Origin: Letharia columbiana
Taxonomy: Eukaryota; Ascomycota; Lecanoromycetes; Lecanorales; Parmeliaceae
DNA: 64,000 bases
Reading direction: 5' to 3'
Assembly: GCF_014066305.1 (NCBI RefSeq)
Contig: NW_023501079.1
Span: 62,001 to 126,000, forward strand
Part shown: one piece after another, positions 47,143 through 57,882 of the stretch
How positions within the stretch are numbered: the first letter of the stretch is position 1
How the letters are laid out: each line of letters begins with the position of its first letter
Program-made: the position numbers and the translations under genes
Notes under the pieces: generated by a model
Databases searched by the model: none
What the model was told of the DNA's origin: nothing
The model's input: the letters and a program-made list of their open reading frames with translations, nothing else

Positions 47143-50100
47143 TATTGAACCTCCAGGGTGATGAACAGACTTAGGTACAGGCTCTTAGGGACACAGGGAG
47201 TCGCTCAAAGCAGCCATGGACGATTTCGACGGGCGAAAATAGCCATTGACAGGTGTGGGATTAACTTTGCGAAGGATCATAAAGAGTAAGGATGCGGGCC
47301 TTATTGTCCTGGTCAATGGTTTCAACAAGGTACCTTTAGGTCCGTGGCAGCGCTATTGACTGTGATAAATTTAAATTACCCTACCGCACCGCGAATGAGG
47401 AATCCCACAGGAATCGTTGGATAGCTTTCCACGGTGGTTCCGGTGATAATTTATGAGCTCTTTGCTTTAAATTTGGCAGAATGAAAGAAATGCTGTGTAG
47501 ATTTGACGTTTGGCTCCCAAATCTATTTGCCACCTTCAGTCATTGGCTCCCGCAGAGATAAAAGACGGGTATGCAGGGCCAGCCTAGGATTGGCGGAGCT
47601 TTCATGCATGCAATGGAGGGTCCAAGTTCCTATTTGTCGGCACCCATGGAAAGATGTCGGTTATCGGAAAGTAATTTTGCTTAAGAAAAGTGACGACAGC
47701 CGCAGGAGGAAAAGTCCGAGCGTTGGCGTATAGGTCCTTGGTGGATGTTTGGGATAGGGAAATGTTGAGTGCCTTTTACTATTGGACGCAATCACAATTA
47801 GTTGCAGGCAACGTCGCAGACAACGAACACAGCATTTCCTATGTCATGCAAGATCAGAAAAGTAGCAGCAGGAGGAGAAAAATGGTATCTTTAAATCAGA
47901 TTCGGAAGGCATTGCTTTTGAATGGGGATATCGACAAGTGGGATGGGGAGTGATGGATGTGTCTGCCCAAGATCTACATGAATAGCAGTGTGAGGAAGTT
48001 AAAGATGGTGCCAGAGGTGTGAAAGGCATGCCGAGACGAAGCCGAGAATGGCGTTCTCGCTTTTGGCTGGAAGAAGAAGAAAGCGACGATCGATATGAAG
48101 TGATGTTCGCAGGTCCAGTCCCCCGCGGCCGCTGAATCAGTAGTGCCTTCCAGAGGCAATCAAGAACAAGCTTTAACTTGGGTTTAGCTGGAAAGGAATG
48201 TTAGCAAGATCATTCCAGGCCAGGGATATTGAAGCAAAAACGAAGGTCAGGGTCATTCATCTACTTAGGTGCATCAACATGATAAGCATCAAGTAAAGTA
48301 CTTAACTTGGGTTACCTATGGTGATGGGATCATGGGGGCACTTTGCTTATTGCCGAAGCGAGATCTCGCTCGCGCGATCTGCACTCGATCGACCTGTGCC
48401 TTAATGGATCGTCAACCGCTAACGCTTGAAGCCGAACAGGCCCAAAGACCGTAAAAGACGTCAACAAGCATTATTATTATTATTGATACGATTATCACCG
48501 ATCTCACTTGCCTTAGTCCGGGCCAGCGCTAGTCGTAATTGCCGGCCACAGTCCATCTTCCGAGGCCTCGGATGTATAAGTAGACCAACAGGTAGTTGGG
48601 GATCTTCGTTGACGAGGGCAGATACCTTCACGACCGAGGACAAGCCACAACCCGAGTCAGGCAGCAAGCTTGACTTTTGAGCCTCTTGCCCGCCATCCGC
48701 AGCACACATCTATCTATGGTCTGGACCACTCTTGCTTTTCAGATCTGCAGACCGCAGCTGTCATGAAAAGGGTCCTCTGTTTCTTAAACCGGAAGTATCA
48801 CTTAAATATCCGGGGTATCGCACCTCCTTCGTATGCGAATGCAACAAGTCGTTTGTTCTTGGAAACATTGGCGTCTTTGTGTCATAGCCATGCAATGTCA
48901 ATATGTGAGGCTGACTTCGAAGAGCCTAATAGGTCAGCGTAGTTTGTCGTAATATGCCTGGCTCCCCTGGTCAAGCTCCTTTGCTGGGGTCTAATACCTT
49001 ATGTCCAAGTCGAGCCTCGCGAGTTTTAAAGCCTGAATGCCTGGCAGCTCTAATGCCTTCGTACGGCACTATGTAGCTGATCAACAGCGAAGCAACTAAC
49101 GACTCGGCAACAAGAAACGGGGCTGCCCTATGGTGGGGATGGCCGGATGACGCCTCTGCGCAAGCGCTGCTGTCCTTCCCGGAACCAACAATTCAACGAA
49201 GTCGACCCTAAAAACGCTTCCCGGCACTTCTGTAAGTGGCCTCGGCTGCCGGAAAGCACTGTCAAAAGGCAGAGCCGCGCTTTGGTGGCCGATCCCGAGG
49301 TTGCATTGTGCAAGCATGAAACCAACCTCTGTAAAGTAGTTATGGCTCGGTAAGTCTTGCAGTACACAGCGTAAACCTGTCGAGGCATTCCAGAAGCTGT
49401 TCATTTCCGGAGACAGAAGGAAAAACCAGCTCGCTAATCGTGGTAAGCTCCCTTCCGTTGTTCTTACACTCGTTGGTGTACGCCTCTCTCTATACTCTTA
49501 CGGACGGGTTTCAAAGCTATCATATATATAGAGTAGGGAAGTTGCTGCGGAGGTCGCACTTTTCTGAAATTTCTCTCGGAAAAGCTGACACAGCCGAGTT
49601 GAACGGCGCAATCGGATAATTGTAGATGTTATTGAAGTACCTTACAGTCGATACGGAGGTTGACACCAAAAGTCCTGGACGCCAAGATTTCTGTGCCAAG
49701 ATCTCAGATAACGCCCGGCCTGAGGGGTTGCCCGGACACTACGCTTAGAGATGCTTCGGAAATGTACCTGACCTGGGCCTAGCCGGGACCCCAGACCTCC
49801 CTACCGGACCTCGAAGAATTCAGAGGTCCCTATTATAGGTAACCCTTTAGTGCGCTACCCGAGAGTTTTTTCTGGGGTCTTGGCGTGCGGCTTCGGTGCA
49901 GCCTGTCCTTGCAGTCGTACGGAGGTTAGGGCTTGACCATAGTCCTGCAGGACTTCAGTGCTGGCTGCCAAGATCTAAGTGGCAGTCTTGGCGCCGGCTT
50001 GAGTTATCGCGAGAACTCAACAAGTAGAGGTTTCGGAAGATGTACTTCAATTGGTATAGTTGGGACTTAGCCTTACCTGGACCTACAAGCAAAAGTAGGT

Positions 50101-50722
50101 CCTGTACAAATCCTTTCATTGTTCGAATTAGCCTTTTATGGGGTCTCTTGCTTCTTGGGCGGAACTGCGCACTTAGGGTTAGGGCTGTGACTAGTGCTGT
50201 CCAGGACTTTTGGTGTCAACCTCCGTAGCAGAGAACTTATCACCGTCCCACCCACAGAGTGGAGAATGATCAAAACATTGCGCTGTGAAGTTTTAGAGGC
50301 CAAAGACCCAAGATTACGCGTAGCACGTGCCAAGCAGTGGTCGAAATACTCGCACTTTACTTAGGTACTAGTACCCATTATTTACGCAGCTTTTTTTTCC
50401 CTTTCTTCGCAAGCGCTGAGGAGATAGGGCTCGCATTACCTAGGGTACTGTACGTACCGTATGTACAAGTAAGCTATGTTTAGCGCAAATACATACACAG
50501 CCCTGCATTTGAGGGGTCGAAATTGAAACCCTCTCAATATCACATCGGAGTTTGGAAAAGGATTTGAACAGCGCAAGGAATTCATCTTTGAAGTTGATTC
50601 ACTTGATCTTGAGAATTTGTACCGTCTCGATTGTCACTTTGTTTGGCGCCCAGTCTGCCCCTGCCAACGTTCATATTACGATCTCTATTAACCTTGCTTC
50701 TTTCCTCTCTCATTCGTCTACC
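47143..50722. other. Gene-poor 3.6-kb region with an inverted-repeat element
   Basis: No open frame here looks coding. It includes an (ATT)n tract near 48,470-48,485 and the 576-bp element at 49,652-50,227. The last few hundred bases carry GTACC and GTACGTACC words and are presumably the adenine deaminase promoter. Composition stays balanced, so it is not part of the AT compartment. Confidence 0.5.
49652..50227. mobile_element. Putative non-autonomous DNA transposon (MITE-like), 29-bp terminal inverted repeats
   Basis: A perfect 29-bp inverted repeat bounds the segment: 49,652-49,680 begins TACGGAGGTTGACACC and 50,199-50,227 is its exact reverse complement. Each end carries TA, compatible with a TA target duplication as in Tc1/mariner elements. 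An imperfect internal copy of the terminus starts at 49,918, giving a roughly 265-bp internal direct repeat. No transposase is encoded. Unlike the AT blocks, it shows no strong RIP. An alternative is a tandemly duplicated palindromic repeat of other origin. Confidence 0.55.
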
Positions 50723-51775
50723 ATGTGCAGAACTCATCTTCACCCCTATCTCGCCGCCCTTCCCAAGGTGGAGCATCACATGCACCTCGAGGGTGCCCTT
50801 TCTCCAAGCCTCCTCTTCGCGCTCGCAGCTCGCAATTCCATTACGATCCCTACGAGCGACGCAGCCTTTGGGTCTCCTGCCGCCCTTCTTGATCGATATA
50901 CTCGCTTTTCATCCCTGGATGACTTCCTCCATTACTATTTCATTGGTATGAAATGTCTCGTAAAGGAACAAGACTTTGAGCAGTTAGCTTGGGAATATTT
51001 CTTGAAAGCTAAAAGTGATGGCGTGGTACACGCCGAGGTATTCTTTGATCCGCAGGCGCACACTGGCAGGGGTATCACGTACGAAACTGTCGTCAATGGA
51101 TTCACGACGGCATGCCAGCGTGCAGAAAAGGAGCTCGAGCTGAGCACGAAGCTAATACTCTGTCTTTTGCGACATCTACCCGTCGAAGATTCGACAACGA
51201 CATATGCCCAGGCCAGAATGGACTGGGAGACTGGGCGTCTGGCCGGCTTAGGTTTAGATTCGAGCGAGAAAGGATTCCCACCAGGAGCTTGGAAGGAAAT
51301 TTATGGGACAGCGAAGACGAACGGAATAAGAAGAACAGCTCACGCTGGGGAGGAGGGACCAGTCGAGTATATCAGAGAGGCGTTGAGTGAGCTTGATGTT
51401 GAAAGGATTGACCATGGGATACGATTGGCCGAGGACACCGAATTGATGCGAGAAGTTGCGGAGAAGAAGATTCTCGTCACACTGTGTCCATTATCGAATG
51501 TCAGGTTACAATGCGTGAAAGATGTAAAGGAGCTGCCGATCAGGACATTCTTGGATAATGGGGTCATGTTTTCGATCAACAGCGATGATCCGGCGTACTT
51601 TGGTGGCTACATACTGGACAATTATTGCGCGGTACAGGAGGCATTCAACCTCACAGCCAGAGAGTGGGCGGCTATTACGAAAGCAGCTGTGGAAGGCAGT
51701 TGGTGTAATTATAGCAGGAAACAATACCTTCTGGAGCAGCTGAATGAGACAATGGTGCAATTTGGCCATGGGTGA
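50723..51775 (+). CDS. AAH1: Adenine deaminase, 350 aa
   Basis: Hydrolyses adenine to hypoxanthine and ammonia in purine salvage; soluble, zinc-dependent. A single exon. The start is the first ATG, giving MCRTHLHPYLAALPKVEHHM; an upstream frame extension begins only with TTG. Metal and catalytic motifs of the adenosine/adenine deaminase superfamily are present: HHMHLEG (His19 and His21), TAHAGEEG (metal His and catalytic Glu), ERIDHGIRL and FSINSDDPAYFGGY (metal Asp). GLDSSEKGFPP and CPLSNVRL are also typical. The length matches fungal adenine deaminases rather than the longer secreted adenosine-deaminase-like enzymes, and there is no signal peptide. No purine genes lie next to it. Confidence 0.95.
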   Translation: MCRTHLHPYLAALPKVEHHMHLEGALSPSLLFALAARNSITIPTSDAAFGSPAALLDRYTRFSSLDDFLHYYFIGMKCLVKEQDFEQLAWEYFLKAKSDGVVHAEVFFDPQAHTGRGITYETVVNGFTTACQRAEKELELSTKLILCLLRHLPVEDSTTTYAQARMDWETGRLAGLGLDSSEKGFPPGAWKEIYGTAKTNGIRRTAHAGEEGPVEYIREALSELDVERIDHGIRLAEDTELMREVAEKKILVTLCPLSNVRLQCVKDVKELPIRTFLDNGVMFSINSDDPAYFGGYILDNYCAVQEAFNLTAREWAAITKAAVEGSWCNYSRKQYLLEQLNETMVQFGHG

Positions 51776-52624
51776 CTTTTGGATAAAACGAGACAAGGAT
51801 TTGTCAACATAAATGCCACTTTGACAGCAATGCTTGACAAGCAGTCGGTTTGAGCAAGATTGATTCCGAGCTTGGCTGGGCTCTTCGCCACTCGTCTTAC
51901 CAAGCCGTTGTTGATGCCATGGCAGGTCTCTTACAGAAAACGTATCAACTCATGCTCATCGTTGCCATTTCAAGGGATAGGCCTGGTTGCCCGCAGTTTG
52001 TGAGCATGACCTGATAAAGAAAGAAAGCAGAAGCGACGAATTTGAGGTAGAATTGACATTTTCGATGGCTTGCCATCCCTATCCACCTGCTAGAGCGAAT
52101 ACTCATCGACGCGCAGATCTGGTTGTAGGGGCAGTCCCGAACTGGAAGTCTTAGGCGAGCATTCGAAACGCGTTTCCCCAAATATCATGACCTCGTTGCA
52201 CTTATGTCTTGATCTAATGCTTTCGCTCCCTGGGAAAAGAGTTGATCTCCAGCAAATTAAATCTTTTATTTCTGCAGAGGTACCGTACTGTCTTGATACC
52301 GACAATGCTACTTCCCCACTCGTGCAGACAGAACCCAAATTGGACGTATGCATGGATCCATGCATCACATACGAGTCTCAAATGCTGTAGTGAGAAATAT
52401 CTCCCACATTAGTGTCACATCTCAAGAATGTATTAACCTTCAAACCTTTGATATTTCATGATGCTTGAGCCTCCAAGTGCGGAAAATGGCGTCACTTGAT
52501 TGATGCAGTGAAAATCACTTGAGCAGACTGTAATGACACCGCTACAGCTTGAACACACCACATCTTCTTCTCTGTGCCTTCACTTACAGATTCAGTCTCA
52601 ATCCTGGCTGAGCTTCAAGGCGTC
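51776..52624. other. Intergenic; no gene seen
   Basis: Lies downstream of adenine deaminase and upstream of the CCCH gene. CACTTACAG at about 52,582-52,590 would be a good 3' splice site, so a 5' untranslated or coding exon of the next gene could lie here. Confidence 0.4.
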
Positions 52625-54079
52625 ATGGCTTCCAAAGACAAAGACTTGTCTCTGGTAGACTATCGTCAGCGCCTGATCTATTTCAAAGACGCCGATGCAG
52701 AGAGAAATAGTATGATCCATGTGAAAGAAACCGTTCTAACTGCGCTGTCTGCAACAGCTTGCCAATTCTTACGGCAGGGACTCACCGAGAAGCTGGAGCA
52801 AGCACAGATAGGGTTTCGACAAATATCGCTGGATTTAGAAAGCGAACGAGGCCAACGGCGCATACTTCAGAGCCGTGTCGAAGATCTAGAAGCCTTGACT
52901 GTGAGTCGATCCGGACGATTCAAAGGGGGTCCAGCTAATCGCGAACCATTTTAGAATCGTCCAGGATTCATCTTGGTGTTGATAGATGCCGACGCAGATG
53001 ACTACGCTGTACGTTTCTATTTCTAATCCGTACGTTGTTGCGAAAAGATGAATCTGAATCTTTTCACCTGCCTAGTTCCACGAGAAATTCTTAAGCAGAA
53101 ACGAGGCAGGCGGCAGAGATGCTGCGGATGAACTGCAAGCTAGAACCAAAGACTATGTGAAGAATGTTAAGCTTGATGCCGAAAACACCGACATCACAGT
53201 CCGAGCATACGCGGGTTTGAAGAGCCTCAGATCAGCTTGTGTGAGGAACGGAAGGATGAAAGAGAGCTCCAGCATGAGTTTATTTGCTCATGGGTTCAAC
53301 CAGCGGCAAGCATTGTTCGACTTCGTCGATGTTGGTCCAGGGAAGGAGGGGGCTGATAACAAAGTTCGAGGTACGTTCATTCTACAAGAATCTTTTCAAC
53401 TCAGCCGTCATCTAAACGAGAATGGACAGAGTGTCTCAACTTGTTCGTCGAATTTTGGGGATGCAAGCACATTGTCCTCGGTGCTTGCCACGACTCAGGC
53501 TACGCATCCTTTTTGGGAAAGTTTGCGGGCGATGTTTCAATCAGAGATCGCATCACACTCCTCCACGGCGATACGATTCATCTCAGGATCGCGGAATTAG
53601 GTTTTACGGAGACTCTGCGACTCAAGTCGGTCTTCGCGACGCACAAGACATCCGCTGTCCCCAGGGTTTTCGCCAATGCTAGAGTTTCCGCGACACCGAT
53701 TTCGCCCTCGGCATCGGTTGCAGCTTCTTCAGTCAAGCACCCCTTCAATCCCGCGGCCTTGACTGATAGATTTGGTATTGTCTTTCGCGACGACACTGGC
53801 AAGCGGGTGGATAAGCTGCTAGGCGTTGATGCCAACACCCCGTACGTGAACTATTTACGCCAAGCAAACATGTGCGGGTGGTATTACTTGCGTGGCAAAT
53901 GTGATGGCTGCGATAGGAATCATGTTCCTCTCCCTCTCAAAGCCAGGGAGTTTGACTGTTTATGGTTTCTTGTACGCCATGGATTGTGCTTCAAGGTTCG
54001 CAAGGGCAAGGATTGTGACGACCCGAAGTGTATCTACGGACACGAAGAAGGTCTTCCGATAGGTTCGGTGACGGGCTGA
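52625..54079 (+). CDS. CCCH zinc-finger protein with N-terminal domain of unknown function, about 424 aa
   Basis: Four exons: 52,625-52,900, 52,955-53,008, 53,076-53,370 and 53,430-54,079 (1,275 nt, in frame). Residues about 40-92 form a coiled coil. A Rossmann-like globular domain follows (FILVLIDADADDY, then FNQRQALFDFVDVGPGKE, LNLFVEFWGCKHIVLGACHDSGY, ITLLHGDTIH), with the look of the NYN-like DUF found in this fungal family. Near the C-terminus are two Cys/His clusters: CGWYYLRGKCDGCDRNH, with unusual C-x8-C-x2-C-x3-H spacing, and CFKVRKGKDCDDPKCIYGH, C-x8-C-x4-C-x3-H. Such fingers bind RNA, so a role in RNA binding or decay is plausible but inferred. The start is uncertain: the frame is open upstream to a possible acceptor at 52,590, so a 5' exon may be missing. 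Confidence 0.82.
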
Positions 54080-54551
54080 GATTGGGTTTCCGATCCCAAT
54101 GCTCTATTAACGAGATTCGATCCTCAGATGCTCGACAGTGGCCTTTTCATAAGGTCCTCTCGGTCTGGTTGGCATTTGGTCGTCTGTGGCTGTGCATCTA
54201 GAAATTTAGTGATGCGACCCCAATAAAGCTTCAAACTGATACTCACATTCTCCATCTCCTTGCTTTAGATGTCACTGTCCATGGAATGATTTTAATACTA
54301 ATCTATGTAGCTGACCTATCAGCCATGGAAGAAAAGCCTGAAAGAAAACCTTCAAATGGCGAGACCAGATGCCAAACAATATCCGGCACCACCGGCTACG
54401 ATTTGAGGCATCGGCCCGTGCCCTTCCTCTTCCGTTCATTGCCGGCTTTAAAGAGGGGTACATATCCGAAAACCCATCTTATGTTTCCTCATCCTTTACT
54501 GTGTATTGCTTCGTAGCCCTATAATTCCTTCGAGGTCTCAATCAGAGCAAA
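54080..54551. other. Intergenic, 0.5 kb; no gene seen
   Basis: Only short, unconvincing frames. It would be the promoter of the broken gene that follows. Confidence 0.4.
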
Positions 54552-55358
54552 ATGATGGCACCCCGCGTTCTACTTCTCGGTGGTCATGGCAAAGTATCCC
54601 AGCTATTTACACCCCTTATTTTATCCCGTTCCTGGCAATTCACCAGTGTCATTCGAGATCATGTCCAAGAATCCACTGTCACGTCTCTGGGAAAGAATCA
54701 GCCCGGAGAGCTCGATGTCCTAGTGTCACGTATTGAGGATATCAAAACATAAGCCCAAGCCCAAGCCCAGTCCACCATCGATTCCACATTCCCTACATAT
54801 GTTGTCAGCAGGCGCAGGTGGAAAAGGCGGGCCAGAGCGAACGCTCACTGTAGATCGTGGCGCCTGCATCGCCTTCATCAGCGCAGCAGTTGCAACCCTC
54901 AGCGTGTCCAGATTTCTACTCGTTTCTTACGTCGGCTCGGGTCGTTCCAAAGCTCCCTGGTAGAGTGACGCCGACTGGACCGCCACCCAAGAAGCCAATA
55001 ACGGCGTGCTGAAGAACTATTTTCCGGCTAAGATCGCTGCAGATGAGTGCTTGACTTCTTTGGCATCTCCGCGTCAATCAGGCCTTACGGGCATATCATT
55101 AAGGCCCGGCAGTTTGACAGAGGAGAAGGTAAGGGAACAGTCGCGCTTGGAAAGACGGGTGTGAAAGGGACTGTGAGGAGATGCGATGTCGCAAGAGTTG
55201 CAATGGCGTTGCTAGAGAATGAAAGGATTGGAAGCTGTTGGTTGGACCTGTTGGAAGGAAAGGAAGAGGTCGAAGATGCCGTGGAGAGGTGTGTTGGGGA
55301 GCAGGTAGATTGTGCGGATGGCGAAAATGTGAAGGGCGTGGCGAGGGAGCAGCAGTAG
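54552..55358 (+). pseudogene. Broken NAD(P)-binding (NmrA/atypical SDR-like) protein gene
   Basis: The conceptual product is recognisable from end to end but spread over three frames. It starts APRVLLLGGHGKVSQLF, a dinucleotide-binding GGxGxxx motif, and continues through SAGAGGKGGPERTL, FLLVSYVGSGRSKAPW, ISLRPGSLTEE and GKGTVALGKTGVKGTV to VARVAMALLENE. A TAA at about 54,750 stands where Gln fits the repeat AQAQAQ that follows. A frameshift lies near 54,800, a TAG at about 54,961 follows APW where Trp is expected, and another frameshift lies near 55,125. Both stops are C-to-T or G-to-A changes in CpA context. No intron model rescues the frame. An intact form would be about 260 aa, a cytosolic reductase or dehydratase-like protein of unknown substrate. 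Confidence 0.78.
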
Positions 55359-55501
55359 CAGCTGGAGCCCAGATATCAAGTTTTGATTTTCATGTATGAA
55401 TTTAGTTATTTATCAGGGAATATCGCATGGAATGACTCTTGGGGCTTGGCCTTCGCTTGATCCGTGTAGGTTAATGGCAGGAAAACAGGAGCACTTATAA
55501 A

Positions 55502-56662
55502 TTACACTGCACTATATCCTCCTCTTGAACCACCGCCTTGTATAGTGTTGACGACCCTTCGCATCCAATCCCTAAAGAGATAGGGCACATCTCTGATCGT
55601 TTCCGAGTGCGGCAAAAGGTCCCAACCTCTGGCCGAGTACTTGTTATAATTGAGCCAACTGCCGAAAATGAGGTACGCGGCGACGCCCATGAATGCACTG
55701 TGGAAGGACGCCTTGTTAATAAATCGATCATGAAACATACAAAATTAGCACTTACATGATAATGAACCACGTGAAAAAACCTAATTCCGGAGTCAGTACC
55801 CCCTATCCAAGAGAGGGCGTGGAGGCCAAGAACTCACCCCAATGCCCACTACTCGAGCCTTTCCTGTCATCTCTCACATCCTCGCACCCATACTTCGTGG
55901 TCCAATCCAACCTAAAAACCTTCGTGCCTTCTTCAACATCCCAACTGACAAGCTTCAATTTTCCTCCATGCTCATCATCCACCTCTTCCCCTTTCTTATC
56001 TCCACCTTCTCCAGCCCCATCATCCTCTTCATCCTCCGCCACCCGCAGATCTCTTCTCATACCGTCCCTTGTACTATTATTGCATAAGAATTCCACGATA
56101 GCTTTCTGTTTCTGACCGTCGGTATCCTTTCCCCCATTCATTTCGAGCCGAACACCCTCTTTTACCTTATCAGCGTTGGACGCCGATGATTTCAAACGTG
56201 TCCATTTGGGATCCAGTGCTCCGCCGAAGGAATGCGAGAATTCGCCAGCTATAGGAATAGTTTCGATGATTGTGGTCACATTTTCAACCGTATTGTCCAG
56301 GCGCTTGATGGCACAGGCTGTAGAGGAAACGTGAAAGTCAGTTTATGTAAAGTGCAGCATAAGGGCCATTTTCGCCAAGATATCAGCCTACCTCTAGAAT
56401 AGTTAGGACAATCTTCCTCTTTTGGTACGCCTTTTTGTTTCTCTAAAGGCCGACAGATGTCAATTGTAAATGTTGTTGTTTTGATTCCGTTAGGTTGTTT
56501 CTCGATCCTGTAGAGAGAATGGGGCCCTTCCAGGGTCCTGAAGTTGAATGATACACCATCGTCCCGAACGTCCGAGCAGTCGAGCGATATAGCTGTTGCG
56601 AGAGATGGAACAAGGAGGATGACCGATGAGAGTCTGATGTAAGGATGGGGAGATAGTCGCAT
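55502..56662 (-). CDS. ATG27: Autophagy-related protein Atg27, 323 aa
   Basis: A type I membrane protein that cycles between Golgi, vacuole and the Atg9 vesicle pool and supports autophagosome formation. Four exons: 56,392-56,662, 55,838-56,317, 55,756-55,780 (25 nt) and 55,502-55,697 (972 nt, in frame). Residues 1-23 are a signal peptide (LSSVILLVPSLATA). The lumenal part has paired Cys residues (LDCSDVR, DICRPL, EDCPNYS, ACAIKRL, EFLCNNS, KYGCEDV), as in the mannose-6-phosphate-receptor-like fold. It is interrupted by an acidic Glu/Asp/Gly-rich loop. A membrane helix at about 252-275 (FFTWFII...FMGVAAYLIFGSW), encoded across the micro-exon, is followed by GWDLLPHSETIRDVPYLFRD and a C-terminal YSAV. 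YSAV is the known tyrosine sorting signal of yeast Atg27. It is divergent from RPS18. Confidence 0.95.
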
Positions 56663-56972
56663 GATATGGACTGGTGGCTCGAAGGCCCAATTGATTACTC
56701 CGATGAGGTGTCCAACGCAAAACCTAACACTAAACGCTTGAATAAAAGAAGAAAAAGGCTCGCTAATCGTGTGATGCGAAGCTGTAGGTCTCCGGGAAGA
56801 AACAATGCCTGGAAGCTTTAAAGAAACTTTGGTCTTCTCACCGCGCCAAGTGTATGTCTTGGCAGGGCTGAATAGCCACGCTAGCAAGCGAGCCCGCTAA
56901 TCTTCACACACTAATTTCCTCCTCAGCGAAGACTCAACTCATCGACATCATTCACAGAGTGCATCACCCATC
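56663..56972. promoter_or_regulatory. Shared divergent promoter of ATG27 and RPS18
   Basis: 310 bp between the two start codons. It includes an ATTGATTAC/CCAATTGATT stretch (reverse CCAAT) near 56,685-56,697 and CT-rich sequence close to the RPS18 start. Both 5' UTRs must lie here. It is an unusually compact promoter for a ribosomal protein gene. Confidence 0.6.
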
Positions 56973-57625
56973 ATGTGTAAGTCTTACGGCTAAAGGCTTG
57001 ATCTTGACGCAATGGATCCTTTAGAATTCTGGCATACTGCAGCAAGTCGCTGACATTCAATACAGCACTCGTCTCGGGAGAGAAGTCGAACTTCCAGTTC
57101 ATTCTTCGTCTCCTCAACACCAACGTCGATGGCAAGCAAAAGATCATGTATGCCCTCACCAAGATCAAGGGTGTCGGACGCCGTTACTCCAACCTGGTTT
57201 GCAAAAAAGCCGACGTGGACTTGAATAAGCGGTATGCTTCCACCAACACCCTCCCCTCCCTTCCCTGCGCCAATCTAGGCCACGCACGTCTCTCACAAGC
57301 GATGCTAACAGTGGGTTGCTATTCCAGAGCGGGTGAAATCACTTCTGAAGAACTCGAACGCATTGTCACCATCATCCAGAACCCCACTCAATACAAAATT
57401 CCTACCTGGTTCCTTAATCGCCAGCGTGACATTGTGGATGGCAAGGACTCGCAAGTATTGGCAAACGGCATGGACAGCAAGCTGCGTGAGGACTTGGAGC
57501 GCTTGAAGAAGATCCGTGCGCATAGAGGTTTGAGGCACTATTGGGGTTTGAGGGTTAGAGGACAGCACTCGAAGACCACTGGTCGGAGGGGAAGGACTGT
57601 TGGTGTGTCGAAGAAGAAGGGTTGA
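56973..57625 (+). CDS. RPS18: 40S ribosomal protein S18 (uS13), 155 aa
   Basis: Small-subunit head protein contacting tRNA and bridging to the 60S subunit. Three exons: 56,973-56,976 (only ATGT), 57,066-57,231 and 57,328-57,625 (468 nt, in frame). The protein begins [20 protein letters not shown]. It has the helix-two-turn-helix segment [20 protein letters not shown], then [33 protein letters not shown] and the basic tail [35 protein letters not shown] first exon that breaks right after the start codon is frequent in ribosomal protein genes and often carries regulatory introns. Full family length with no lesions. Confidence 0.98.
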
Positions 57626-57882
57626 GCGGACGGCAGGACTCCTTGCGGAGAGTAGGCGGTGCCTTCCTGTGGTGGTCTTGATGTGCAAAGCTTAAACTTG
57701 GCACCGAAATTGCGTACACAAGTCTTCTTGTCTCGTGAATCAGGTCAAATTAACAAATGCAGCCACCATTTCTTGCGGGCTCGTTTCGGAATCTGCTCGC
57801 AGATAGCTGGTGATCGGCTGACGGAAATGCTGGTTTGCCGTGAAGCTCTGTGGAATCTAGAGATGCGCGAGACGGTACGATT
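57626..57882. other. Shared 3' region of convergent RPS18 and SDO1
   Basis: 257 bp between two facing stop codons. Both transcripts' terminators must lie here or overlap. Nothing else is seen. Confidence 0.6.

Noticed and set aside
55128..55166. GT...AG segment as an intron rescuing the NAD(P)-binding gene
   Set aside because: Would be only 39 nt, remove conserved residues and leave the other stop codons unresolved.
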